A stretch of DNA of 64,000 nucleotides from Pratylenchus scribneri (Eukaryota; Nematoda; Chromadorea; Rhabditida; Pratylenchidae). Location: the NCBI GenBank assembly GCA_030063045.1, contig JAQSEB010000022.1, positions 2,109,501 through 2,173,500 on the forward strand, in the 5' to 3' direction. Under the pieces are notes generated by a model that was given only the letters and a program-made list of their open reading frames with translations, was not told where the DNA came from and ran no database searches. Positions 24,342 through 35,200 of the stretch are shown piece by piece (position 1 is the first letter of the stretch; each line of letters starts with the position of its first letter). The position numbers and the translations under genes are program-made.

Positions 24342-25938
24342 TTAGGAAGCATTCATTTCCTCTTTTTTTTTCACCCACAATTCTCCATTTCCACCGCTGA
24401 CATTCACATTTGTTGATGGCAAGTTTTGTTGTTGATCTTGATGCCAAATTTGCTGTTCCATTGTGCGTTGTTGGAGAAAAATTGCCGCCGATGATTTGCG
24501 CCAAAATTCAGCAATGAATGCGGAAGGAGAATTAATAGCTGATTGTGAGGGGGCCGTGGATTGGCCAGCATTCAATAGCAATTGTTCCAGCTGGGGCCAT
24601 CCGGCTGCCAATCCCATCATATTCGTCAAATTTTGCCTATACATTTTATTAGGTTTCAACATAATAGAATAAGAGGATGCACCTTTTTTGCTTCATTCGC
24701 CTATTCTGGAACCAAACCTTAAATGAACAAATATATATTTCAATCACAGTAGTCCATTTCCAAAATTAATTTACCTTGATTGTGCCCTCTGGCAACTCCA
24801 ATTCGGCTGCCAATTCACCACGACGAATCTGCAATTATTTCAATTTCTTCAAAAATACAAAATATTTATTTACTTTTGATACATAATTTTCCCGATTGAA
24901 TTCCCGCTCAAGCAATCGAATTTGTTCTCTGCTGAAAGCCGTTCTATATCGTCGCATTGCGGCCGCATTTGCCCCATAATCCATTGAAACTATTATTTTT
25001 AATCAAATTTTACTTTATTTTGTACCAATTTTTCAGAACATTATTCCATTTTTCTGCCAGATTTTCCATTACCAAAAAACATTGGCAAATTCATTTATTT
25101 TCCCTACTTCCATTTATTAAATTAGTCCAAAATTTACTTCGCCCACCTGCCCTTTTTCTACCCTTCCATTTTCAAATATTTCCATTCCATATTTTTATGA
25201 TCCTTCTGCTCCTTTCTTTCCTCTCCTTTACGCATAAAATTTGATTTTTCCTATTACTGTAAAGCAACCTACTAAGAGTGAATGAATTTAATTTGATAAT
25301 TGTTTTGGCCAATTTGTATTACCCCTTTTTTACCATTCATATCTAAATTACCAGCAGTAGTGCCATATTCTTCACTTGATTTCCTTCCTTTTTCCCCTTT
25401 TGTCCTCGTCCCTTCCTTTTCCTCATTGGCTTCTTCCTCTTTGCCATCTTTCAACTTTTCGGCTCCAATTTCTCGATCATTTTCTTCCCCAATCATCCAT
25501 CCATTTTGGAACCCAATTCGGGATGAAGAATCGACAGGAATGCTGAAAATGGAAAAAGAAATTTAGGCAATGAAAATTAGGCAAACCTTTCATTGACGGT
25601 GCCAATTCTTTGTGAAGGAAATGGCCGAAAAAGGATTGACGGAATTGGAAAGTGCCAAGAAGCAGAGGATGAAGAGGGAATTGAAGAGGATGGCAAAATT
25701 GGGGCAAAATGGCAATTTGGAAGGGGGAAAAGAGCATTTAGATGATCAGCAGGGGTTGGAAAGAATGGAGGAAGGACATTTTGGGGCCGATCCGAGAATT
25801 GCTAGGAAAATTATTGGTTTAGGGCTGAATGAATTCCTTCACCTCTGGCTGTTTGTTTTGATCCAACAATGCGTCAATATTTCTGAAGGAGGAAGGTGGA
25901 ACAATTGGATTGCCAATTTGAGGATTTTGGTTGGCCAT
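24342..25938 (-). CDS. vab-7: Even-skipped class homeodomain transcription factor
   Basis: Nuclear DNA-binding regulator; the C. elegans orthologue VAB-7 patterns posterior cells and motor neurons. The homeodomain is split over three exons: [19 protein letters not shown] and NRENYVSK up to about 24881, then [18 protein letters not shown] (24775-24828), then [12 protein letters not shown] (24683-24717 plus one base of the next exon). The RRYRTAF start, [14 protein letters not shown] and [11 protein letters not shown] are typical of the Eve family, and Gln50 and Asn51 are present. Upstream exons give [18 protein letters not shown] (start chosen at 25938) and an acidic Glu/Lys-rich linker around 25540-25350. 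The last exon (24342-24636) adds a Gln-rich tail ending KKKEEMNAS. The N-terminal intron near 25600-25850 might hide another exon. Confidence 0.88.
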
Positions 25939-27990
25939 TTTATGTATTAATAGGCTAAAAATGATTGGAAAATGAAATGAGGAGGATAATAATGAAGAAA
26001 TTGGCCAATGAATGGATGGATGTCAAAATTCACTCATCCATCCCATTACCCTTCCATTCATTCATTTATTGGGAGGGACCGCCCCCAAAGGGAGGGAAAG
26101 GAAAGGAAGGCGAGCTTGCCGAAGAAGGAGAATACTGTAGAAAATGAAGGAGGGCAGAAATGTTGGGTAATATTGGGAATGAAATGGGATAGATAAAGGC
26201 CATTTTATGTATTTAATTGAACGCACCGTCCGGATTTAAACTAAATTAAATTATCAATTGAAGATTTCTTTTGTCTTTTTAATGGAATTATGCCATCGTA
26301 TCCACCATTCAATTTGTAAAATGCATACAAATCCCCCGATTTATCCCTCTATTCCCCCCAATATATTGGCCCATTCTTTGAGGGGAATAATCCAATCCAT
26401 CAGTTTTTATATTCCCATTGGCTTTTAAGCAAATTTCCCGGGGGACGATTATGACAAAGAAATCGGCGAAAATGCGGTAAAAATTCGAGAATTCATTCTT
26501 TGTTGATGAATTTTTGTGTGCCAATCTGGAATTGTATTTGGCCCCCTTATTGGGCCGAATAATTTGACAGATTTTGACAAATTGGCGCCTTGGGATTGGG
26601 ATGAAAGAATAAGAGGAGGAGGGAATATTTGGGGGCTAAATTATGCAGAATATGGAGGAGCCAAAATGAATTTCATGAAGAAACGAAAAGATTGGATTAG
26701 CAGATAAAAAAGTTGAAAATTAATAATAAAATTAATAATATTTATTAAAATATTTAATTTGGTGTCCCAAAACATTGTTCCATTCATAATCATCATTGTA
26801 TTTTCATTCATTTTGTCCATTTTGCCCTTATTTTTATTAATCCCCCACCACCATTAATTTGGCCTTCTCCCAATTTTCCATTCACTCCATTTCCATTCTT
26901 CTCGGTTGACATGCAAAATGACAATAATTTTGGCCGATTACTTTATTCATATTCATCCCCTTCCCCCATCCTTATTCCAATTTTCTTGGCAAATTATGTC
27001 CTTATGCCTCTGTTGGAGGGAAAGTTGCGGGAAATTATGAAATTACTTGGATAGAGGGAATCGGCATATTTCTGAACTGGGGAAGAATATGTAATTTAGA
27101 TGGGAAATGATGGTTCCAAAATGTAATTGATTCCTCATTCCATTCCCACAAGTTGCCAACAACCTACTCGCCATTTTGTTTTGGCCAATATGCCGCCTTC
27201 CTCCATATCCCTACCCAATCACTTTACAATCATTTCTTCCCTCCCTTGTCATTTTTGGGTCAAATTGAGTAATGTTTTTGCATCAACAGAAACAGCAGAA
27301 TATTTTGCATTCTTCCCCCTCGGGCGGCATCCCCCAAAAAGTCTGCTTTTGGGATTGGGCGATGGTTTTACGGTTATTGCCCACCTCTTTTCCCCTTACA
27401 AATAATTTCCGACAACATCCTTTTTGGATTGAATTGGATAAAAGTTCCCTCCCCCATATATCCAATACAATTCCTCTTTCTTTTGAAGCATTCGCATAAT
27501 TGCGGGGTTAAAGGAGTTGAAAAGTTGGGAAGTGCGCATCTGATTCCGAAGGACAATAAAAAGCTTGAGGGATGAATTTGTTTTAAAATATGAAAACGGT
27601 TTTGGAGGATTATTCTCTTCCCTTACAGCCATTTTCATTCCTCTTTTTCACATTCATTTTTTAACCCTTTAATCAGAGGCCAAATGGCATCAGTGGGGGG
27701 AAGGGGAAGCATCCATTTCTTTGACAAATTGCCAACAAATTGCCTTTTTGGCCTTCTTTTTGCCTTGCATAGATGAATGAAAATGAAGGGGGTAAAGGGT
27801 GAGGGGTAATTTATGGAGAAAATGGAGAAATGATTAAAATTAAAAATATTATTGGCTAAAAATGCGGGAATAACAAAAATGAATTTATCGAAATGAGAAC
27901 ATTGGCATTGGAACATTGCATCGATGTTGGGCACAAGTGCAATTTGAAACATTTTGGACCATTCGAAAACGGGCTGAAAAGTCATTTTGA
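25939..27990. other. Intergenic, about 2 kb
   Basis: Lies upstream of the homeobox gene and downstream of the kinase gene. A short plus-strand frame after an acceptor-like site at 26570 (ending KKRKDWISR at 26707) could be a terminal exon but has no partner. Otherwise I see only AT-rich sequence with CCATTCATTCC-type runs. Regulatory elements of the homeobox gene are likely here but cannot be pointed to. Confidence 0.3.
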
Positions 27991-29721
27991 TTAATGCGAA
28001 TTCATTTTTGGTAAATATTTGCCTCGGGAATGCCGAAAAACATCCTGCAAAACAGATAATCGGAAAAGGGCAGATGAAGGGGCATCGACTGGGCCCGCAA
28101 ATCGGGGCCTTCGATGCTGTTCAGAAAGACAATCTTCCACAAAATCCGCACTGAAATAAATGTGATTATTGGGAAATAATCAGTGATTGAAACTATTCTT
28201 GTGGACAATTTTGGGGAAGGGGCAATCCATGGTTGCTTTGTTGGAATGCCATGCAAATTTCGTCGAATGTTCTCTGATAATGGGGTTCGGCGCCAAGAGT
28301 AGCCGATTCCCAGCAGAGAACACCAAACATCCTTAATGAAATAGAATTGAATGAAGCCATTTTGGGCCTACCAAACGTCACTTTCCGGTCTATGTTTTGT
28401 GTTTTGTCGATCAAGGGAACAAACAATTTCGGGCGGAAGCCATGGAATTGGTAAACGGGGGCCAAAATCAATTGGCAGTCCAAAATCACCCAATTTTGCG
28501 ACACAACTGAAATAGACTAATTTACATTTAATTTATTAATTAATTTGAATATTTTATCAATTAAAAATAAACAATCTGACATGCTTAAATTTCTGTTTGT
28601 CAGTAAAATATTCCTGGCTGCCACATCTCCATGAGTGAATTCATTTCCCTGAATATCTCTGCTTTCATGCAAATATCTTTTTTGAATTTTAATTCCATTC
28701 TAATTCATCAAATTTTACTTGAGGGCATTTCCAATTTGGCTGATGTGTACAATATCCTTCACAAAAACTCGAGTCTGTTCCCGTTCATCCTTTCTCTTTT
28801 ATTAATTATTTATTTAAAATTAATAATTTCAAGTATTTGCCCGAATTTCTTCACGGAAAAACTCGGCTAAACTTCCGCCGGGCAACCATTCAATTGCGAG
28901 CATTGGCCGAAAAGCGGTGAAAGAACTGTGGAATTAAAGGCAATTTATTCAAAAATATTCCACTGTTCACCCACAGTTTGCTGACGGCAATAATTTTGAC
29001 AATATTTGGATGATTTAATCGGGCCATTCGGGCTGCTTCCTCCAAAAGGCCAATACTCTTTTGGGGCATTGGATAGCTCATCTTTTTAAAATTTTATTTT
29101 CTTTGATTTCCCTTTTTCTTACTTTTACAGCGGCGAAAACTTTTTGCTTGAACCGAGTTTGAGATTTGGCCACAACATACTTAATAAAAATAATTTTCAG
29201 ATTCTCCCCCAAATTATTTACTCCTTTAAAAATGAAGCCAACGGCCCCTTGGCCCAATTTGATATCAGTCAATTCAATATTTCTTTAATAATTATTATTT
29301 TTTTATTATTTTCTTTTTCATACATATCATCGACCAACAAATGGTTCAATGCTTAAATATCAGTGTCTTAATTTTTATAATTTTTTTTCAACCTCTCTTT
29401 AAATATTTGAGTCGTGAAATATACGGATGAATGGAATCGGGTGTTGGATGGCAAACATTTTTACCATCTTAAAAATTTAAAAAGGCTCATCCATTTATGA
29501 TAATTTAAATTATTTTTACGTTTACAAAACCAAAAAAGTGCAATAAAATAGAGCAAAGAAAGGGCCAAAACAGTGGTCCAAGGGGTCAAATTTTCTGATG
29601 AGCATTGGGGAATAATGCTACTATTTGAATTGGAAGAATTGTTGGATGAAATATTTTTGGATAATTTGGAGGATGGCAACAAAATTGCACTAAAATTGAC
29701 ATTGCTGCTGGTATTGTTCAT
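27991..29721 (-). CDS. Small single-pass tyrosine-kinase-like protein (KIN-15/16-type architecture)
   Basis: Starts MNNTSSNVNFSAILLPSS (29721), a short Asn/Ser-rich extracellular part with several N-x-S/T sites, then one membrane helix (TVLALSLLYFIALFWF) and basic residues. The kinase domain follows over about seven exons: glycine loop GQGAVG, AAVKV (subdomain II), LNHPNIVKI, EWLPGGSLAEFFRE, catalytic loop HGDVAARN, DFGLP, P+1 loop PIPWLPPEI, SDVWMFGVLCWE, and DCLSEQHRRPRF near the C-terminus; the stop is at 27991. AARN and the P+1 loop point to tyrosine kinases. The HRD arginine is Gly here, while the catalytic Asp and DFG are kept, so activity is possible. A short ectodomain resembles the nematode KIN-15/KIN-16/OLD family. 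The exact exon joins in 28500-28900 are less certain. Confidence 0.8.
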
Positions 29722-30171
29722 TGGTGATTAATAATTGGGAATGAATTTGTCCAAAATAAGTTTTTCTTTCTATTCTATTGGTCCGTCTTTCATTTCATCA
29801 ACCAAAATCAATCGAAGAAATGCGCAGAGAAGGAAACGATGAATCGGCAAACAGGTCCATATTATTTTTTACTATTTCTTTGCGCAAAAGAAATAAAAAT
29901 ATTTTCTATTTTTCAAATGTCTAACACTCCAACTTAGGTATTTAACCGAGCCGATTTTTGATTTAGGCCCCTGGAAAAAAGTTTTACCAGGACAAACCGG
30001 TTTTTGAACCGGTTTCGGCCCAAACCCAAACCCCAATCAAAAAACGTATAGTTTTCCTGAATGCGCGCTGAAAAGTTGCCCCTAGAATGTGCAAGTCCCA
30101 AAACCTAAAAATCCCTAGAAAAACCTCTGGAGTTTTTTAAGTGAAAAAGTCAAAAGCGATTATATATATAT
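29722..30171. other. Spacer with a GC-richer palindromic patch
   Basis: No gene. Around 29985-30025 there is a local palindrome (AAACCGGTTTTTGAACCGG) in sequence richer in C and G than its surroundings, perhaps part of an unrecognised repeat. A short TA-repeat occurs near 30160. Confidence 0.35.
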
Positions 30172-30345
30172 AAAGTGAATACCAAAAAGACCATTTGGAG
30201 GAAAAAGGGCTGGTTTATTAATGTGGATTGGGGCAATATTTGATTGATAGAGTGACAGAAAATTGATTGGGCAAAAAGTGGGGGTACAGTAGGATGAATG
30301 GGCAAGGCCCTTTAAGACATTACTGGCAATTGGCATTGCCACCCC
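30172..30345 (-). repeat. Dispersed ~300-base repeat, copy 5 (truncated)
   Basis: Reverse-complement half copy of the family: GGGCTGGTTTATTAATGTGG, GATTGGGGCAATATTTGATTG, GTGGGGGTACAGTAGGATGA and TTACTGGCAATTGGCA. The part carrying the family's other end is missing. It ends about 20 bases from the first recognisable carbonic anhydrase exon. Confidence 0.75.
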
Positions 30346-30365
30346 GATTCTGCTTCAATTTCAAG

Positions 30366-30948
30366 GTTCATTTTGTGCATATTCGTGAAGGATTTGAATT
30401 TGATGAAGCACTCAAACATTCAAATGGAATTGCTGCCGTAGGCGTTTTCTATCAAATTGCAAATGATGGAAAGAATCCGAGCAAAGCAATGGCCAAATTG
30501 GAGAATGCATTGGAAATGGTATTGGATAAAGGTAGTGACGATAATATGAATTTTGATGGGAAAATTGAAAAATGATTTTTTTATATCAAATAACAACACT
30601 CGTTGATTATTCTCCAGGAATTCATTTGCCGAAAACATTAAATGATTTCTTTCGGTATAATGGTTCATTAACAACGCCAGAATGTGAAGAGGCAGTTGTC
30701 TGGACAATTATGGCCAACCCTGTTCTGATTTCAATGGGACAAGTGGATTGGAAATTTGTTCAAAGAAATTAAAATAAAGTTTTCCATATTTTTAGCTTAA
30801 TTTGCTTCGTAGATTACACGGCCCTAATGGACTATCCATCAAAGGCGGTGGTTATATGCGCCCGTTGCAGCCATTAAATGGCCGACATGTTAAATTTCGG
30901 TCGCATTCAATTTTGAAGAATCGAATCAAACGAAGGAAAAGACATTGA
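30366..30948 (+). pseudogene. Alpha-carbonic anhydrase, C-terminal part only
   Basis: Alpha-carbonic anhydrases hydrate CO2 with a zinc held by three histidines. Visible exons begin after an acceptor at 30365: VHFVHIREGFEFDEALKH (containing the third zinc ligand position), then GIAAVGVFYQIAND. The next exon carries FFRYNGSLTTPECEEAVVW (the conserved SLTTPxC block), and the last one MRPLQPLNGRHV, ending KRRKRH at a stop at 30946-30948. The N-terminal ~110 residues, including the HxH zinc ligands, are not visible upstream. That space is taken by a truncated repeat copy and non-coding sequence. Unless distant exons exist, this is a broken gene. The intron at 30532-30618 is inferred. The stop is followed almost directly by minisatellite C. 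Confidence 0.75.
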
Positions 30949-30956
30949 AAATAATT

Positions 30957-31860
30957 ATTTGTACAATCCTTCAGAAAAATGTTTTACAATTTCAATCTTC
31001 CGGAAAATGTTTTACAATTACAATCCTTCCGCAAAATGTTTTACAATTACAATTCCGGAAAATGTTTTACAATTACAATTCCGGAAAATGTTTTACAATC
31101 ATTGCGGAAAATGTTTTACAATTACAATCCTTCCGGAAAATGTTTTACAATTACAATCCTTCCGGAAAATGTTTTACAATTACAATTCCGGAAAATGTTT
31201 TACAATTACAATTCCGCAAAATGTTTTACAATCATTGCGGAAAATGTTTTACAATTACAATTCCGGAAAATGTTTTACAATTACAATTCCGGAAAATGTT
31301 TTACAATTACAATTCCGGAAAATGTTTTACAATTACAATTCCGCAAAATGTTTTACAATTACAATCCTTCCGGAAAATGTTTTACAATTACAATCCTTCC
31401 GGAAAATGTTTTACAATTACAATCCTTCCGGAAAATGTTTTACAATTACAATCCTTCCGGAAAATGTTTTACAATTACAATTCCGGAAAATGTTTTACAA
31501 TTACAATTCCGGAAAATGTTTTACAATTACAATTCCGGAAAATGTTTTACAATTACAATTCCGGAAAATGTTTTACAATTACAATCCTTCCGGAAAATGT
31601 TTTACAATTACAATCCTTCCGGAAAATGTTTTACAATTACAATTCCGGAAAATGTTTTACAATTTCAATTCCGGAAAATGTTTTACAATTACAATTCCGC
31701 AAAATGTTTTACAATTATAATCCTTCCGCAAAATGTTTTACAATTACAATTCCGGAAAATGTTTTACAATTACAATCCTTCCGCAAAATGTTTTATACAA
31801 TTACATTTCCGGAAAATGTTTTACAATTACAATCCTTCCAGAAAAGAAAATGTTTTATAA
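30957..31860 (-). repeat. Minisatellite C, 26/29-base units
   Basis: Tandem units TTCCGGAAAATGTTTTACAA followed by TTACAA, alternating with a longer form that has CCTTCCGG, and variants with GCGGAAAATG. Read on the minus strand the core is TTGTAAAACATTTTCCGGAA, the same as in arrays A and D. All three frames stay open for hundreds of bases because of the unit composition; these are not genes. The array starts within about 10 bases of the carbonic anhydrase stop codon. Confidence 0.95.
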
Positions 31861-32286
31861 ATTATAATCAATCAAGTCAAATCAATCAATCAATCATCAT
31901 CATCATCATTTATAAAATAATCCATCATATCTAACAGCCTAATTATTTTTTAATCATTTTTTTCGCATGAAAGAATAATAAGCCAAAACCCAAAAATAAT
32001 TAAGATTTTCAAAGCTAACCAAAACAACAAGTCAGACTTTTATTAGTTTGACAATAAATAGTAGACTCATCAACTCACTCTCGTTCCAATCCCTATTCAT
32101 AAAAAATTTAATTAAAAAATTTAACAAAAAAATTAAAACCCCATTCCCCATGTTGGAATGGAATCTGCTGGACTGGGTTACCAATTAAATTAGGTATCAT
32201 TATTCATATCATTAAAACATTCCCATGAGTTTAAATTAAATTTTAAAATTTGTACTTTTATATTTGTTGATTTTTATAGAATAATA
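31861..32286. other. Spacer upstream of the PP4 regulatory subunit gene
   Basis: AT-rich and begins with a short TCAATCATCATCATCATC run. It presumably holds the promoter of the gene starting at 32287. No defined element was recognised. Confidence 0.35.
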
Positions 32287-35200
32287 ATGGAATCAAAATA
32301 TAACAACGATTTATTCCAAAAACAATGCAATATAAAATCAGAATTCGATGATCAGAATGAATTCCAAAATTCTAAAAATCGTGAAGACAACGCATTTGTT
32401 CAATTCGAAAATGCACAAGAAAATGGACAGGAATCGGGCGTCGAAAGTGACAATGATTTTGGAACAGATGAAGAAAATTGGGATGATGATCCAATTTTTA
32501 GCATCATGAATGGAAGCAATAGGGCAATCTTGTGCAAAACATCTCTTAATACATCAACATCATCAAATCCTTTGGTATATTCTAAAAATAAAAAAAAATG
32601 AATTTATTCAATTTTAGTGTTCATCTTTCACAAACTTGCATTTTCTGCGACGTTTTCAGCCACTTTGGCAGGAAAACACGAATGCAAGTTTTATCGAGCT
32701 GCCAGAAATTCCTGTTGGTATTTCGGAAATTCAAGTTGGAATTTCGAGCACACGAGGACTTGTTGGCAATTTTAGTTTTGATATATGGCTCAATTATTCC
32801 GAATCAATTGATCCCTCCAGACGGTAATATTTTCCTTTATTAAATCACCATCATTCATTAAAATTAGCGAATCCGCTGCAAATTTACTTGTTTATGTGCC
32901 CAACTATTTTGAAGGACCTTATTGTTGGACAAAATTCTTTGAACATATAGAAAAGTTTTTGACGGATGAGAAGCCAGGTTTAGAAAATTAAAATAATTTG
33001 CTTAATTTACTCAATTTTTCCATGAAGATATAATTCGAACAACGTGCAAACATATCCCCGAAATTGCCAAAGTTTTAAAATTGCCAGAAAACAAAGAACA
33101 ATACAGGGAATTTAACAAGCGTATTCCGGGACAATTAATGGAAATGCTGTTAAAAAGAAATGAATATCAAAAATCGGCACTGGAAACCATTGAACAGCTT
33201 ATTGACCAAAAATTACTCAAAAAGAAAGGTTTTTTGCTACGAATTTTAAATATTTATTACATTATTTTAGTAATCCAAAATACAATAATTCCGGGTCTTC
33301 TCTTCTATTTGAATGAGGCCGATGACAAAGTAAATCGATATGAGCGGTTAATGGCAATTCAGCGGGCCAAAGCGGAACTACAACAACAACAACCAACTTA
33401 TTTACGTGATTTTTGCAACAAATATGAAGTAAATTAAAATAAATTATTAAATTAATCCTCATATTTTAAGAATGAATCAAATGCGGAAATGAAGGCCGAG
33501 GAATTTGATTGTGCCGGTTATGAAGGAATGATGGGTCTTTTCCGCGATTGTTCCGATAAAGATGGCATAATTATTGGCATTTTCCACATACTTGCAACAA
33601 TCTTAACGAATATTCCCAATATCAAAGTCAGCGAAGAATTCTTGACCCAATTCATTGGATACTGTCCTTTCCACACGGCTCTTTCAGTGGATTTCGGGCG
33701 GGAGAAATCTAGAGGGTGGCTAAGGATTTGGAATGGATTGGATTTGGTCCGTTCACACGGCTCCTTTGGTGAATTTTCGGGCGGAAGAAAATTTGGAGGG
33801 TGAATCGGATGAGGAAATGGCCGACGAGAAAGAACGACGAGGGATTATTTGATTTTACCTTTTGTAATTTTCAATACAAATGCTTTTTTATTGTTTTATT
33901 TTTACTCTTTTATTTTAATTTTATTGAATAAATTGAGTTGAAAATTTTTAAAGAGCAAAAACAGAGCACAAAAATTGGTGTGAGCTTGTTAAAATGAGTC
34001 GAATGACAGGGATTGGTCTTCTTCTTCCTTCTTTTATCCATTTTCCTCCATTGAACATGATGGGCAAGGGCAGGCACATTGGAAGGGAGAGAGCATTGGC
34101 AGAGAGGGCAGCCAAAAAGGGGTGAGGGAGCATCGGCATCGGCCAGGCACATGGATTGGGGCAGAGGGGCAGCCAGAGTTGTCGTTGTTGGATAGATGGA
34201 GGTCAAAGTGCACACAAAATTGGGTCCATTGGCCGCTGCTTGTCCTTTGTCACTGCTAAATTGAAAGGGAACGAAAGATTTGAAATTATTAAAGGGGGGA
34301 GGGCCAGAATGGGTTGGCCGATTAAAACTTTGGTGTCCAAAAAATTTAATTTATTAAATTTTTAATTTTGTTTGGAACAAAAATTCCCGCCAGCCGGGTT
34401 TGCCGAAAATATGGGCTAATTAACCAATTTCAGGAAGGTAGAAATTGGTTGAGAAGATTTCAGAAAAGGCAGAAATTGGAAAAGGCAGATTTCGGGAAGG
34501 CAGAAATCGGGGAAGGCAGATTTCGGAGAAGGCAGAAATCGGGGAAGGCAGATTTCGGAGAAGGCAGAAATCGGGGAAGGCAGATTTCGGGGAAGGCAGA
34601 AATCGGGGAAGGCAGATTTCGGAGAAGGCAGAAATCGGGGAAGGCAGATTTCGGAGAAGGCAGAAATCGGGGAAGGTAGATTTCGAGGAATGCGGATTTC
34701 GGAAGGGCAGAAATCGAAGGCAGAAAATTTTAATTTAAATTATTGGTCGGGACAAGGGTTCCAAAGAAGATAATGTTGGGAATTTAATAGGTTTCCCTTT
34801 TTATTTTTTAATTTTTTGGAAGATTATTTTAATCAATTTTACTAATTTTTGGCTTAAAATATATTATGAAAATTATGTTTTGCGAGATAAAAGGTTCGCG
34901 AGAAAGAAAAAAATATATCTATACATATTGAATAAAGAAACAACATTTACTCAAGAATCGTCCGATTTGTTTTCATCATTTTCTTCCGGGGATTGAACCG
35001 GTTCCCCGGATGGTTTTTCCACTTGAGTCAGAGATATTGAGGGAAAATTTGAGTTATTAGGGGTGGTTGTGGCTGATTTTCTTTCAGTACAAATTAGGGG
35101 ATGGTGGCGTGCTTTACAATGGTGGCACCGTTTTGGTGATTGGCATTGTGATAGAGTATGCCCGTATATGGCACAATTGGTGCACCTATTTTGGTTTTCT

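Noticed and set aside
26516..26707. Short plus-strand frame ending KKRKDWISR
   Set aside because: An acceptor-like site precedes it but no upstream exon, homology or promoter supports a gene.
30945..31934. A 329-codon plus-strand open frame and two overlapping ones
   Set aside because: All three frames of minisatellite C are open at once and repeat the same short peptide, which is a repeat artefact. The carbonic anhydrase stop at 30948 separates the gene from it.
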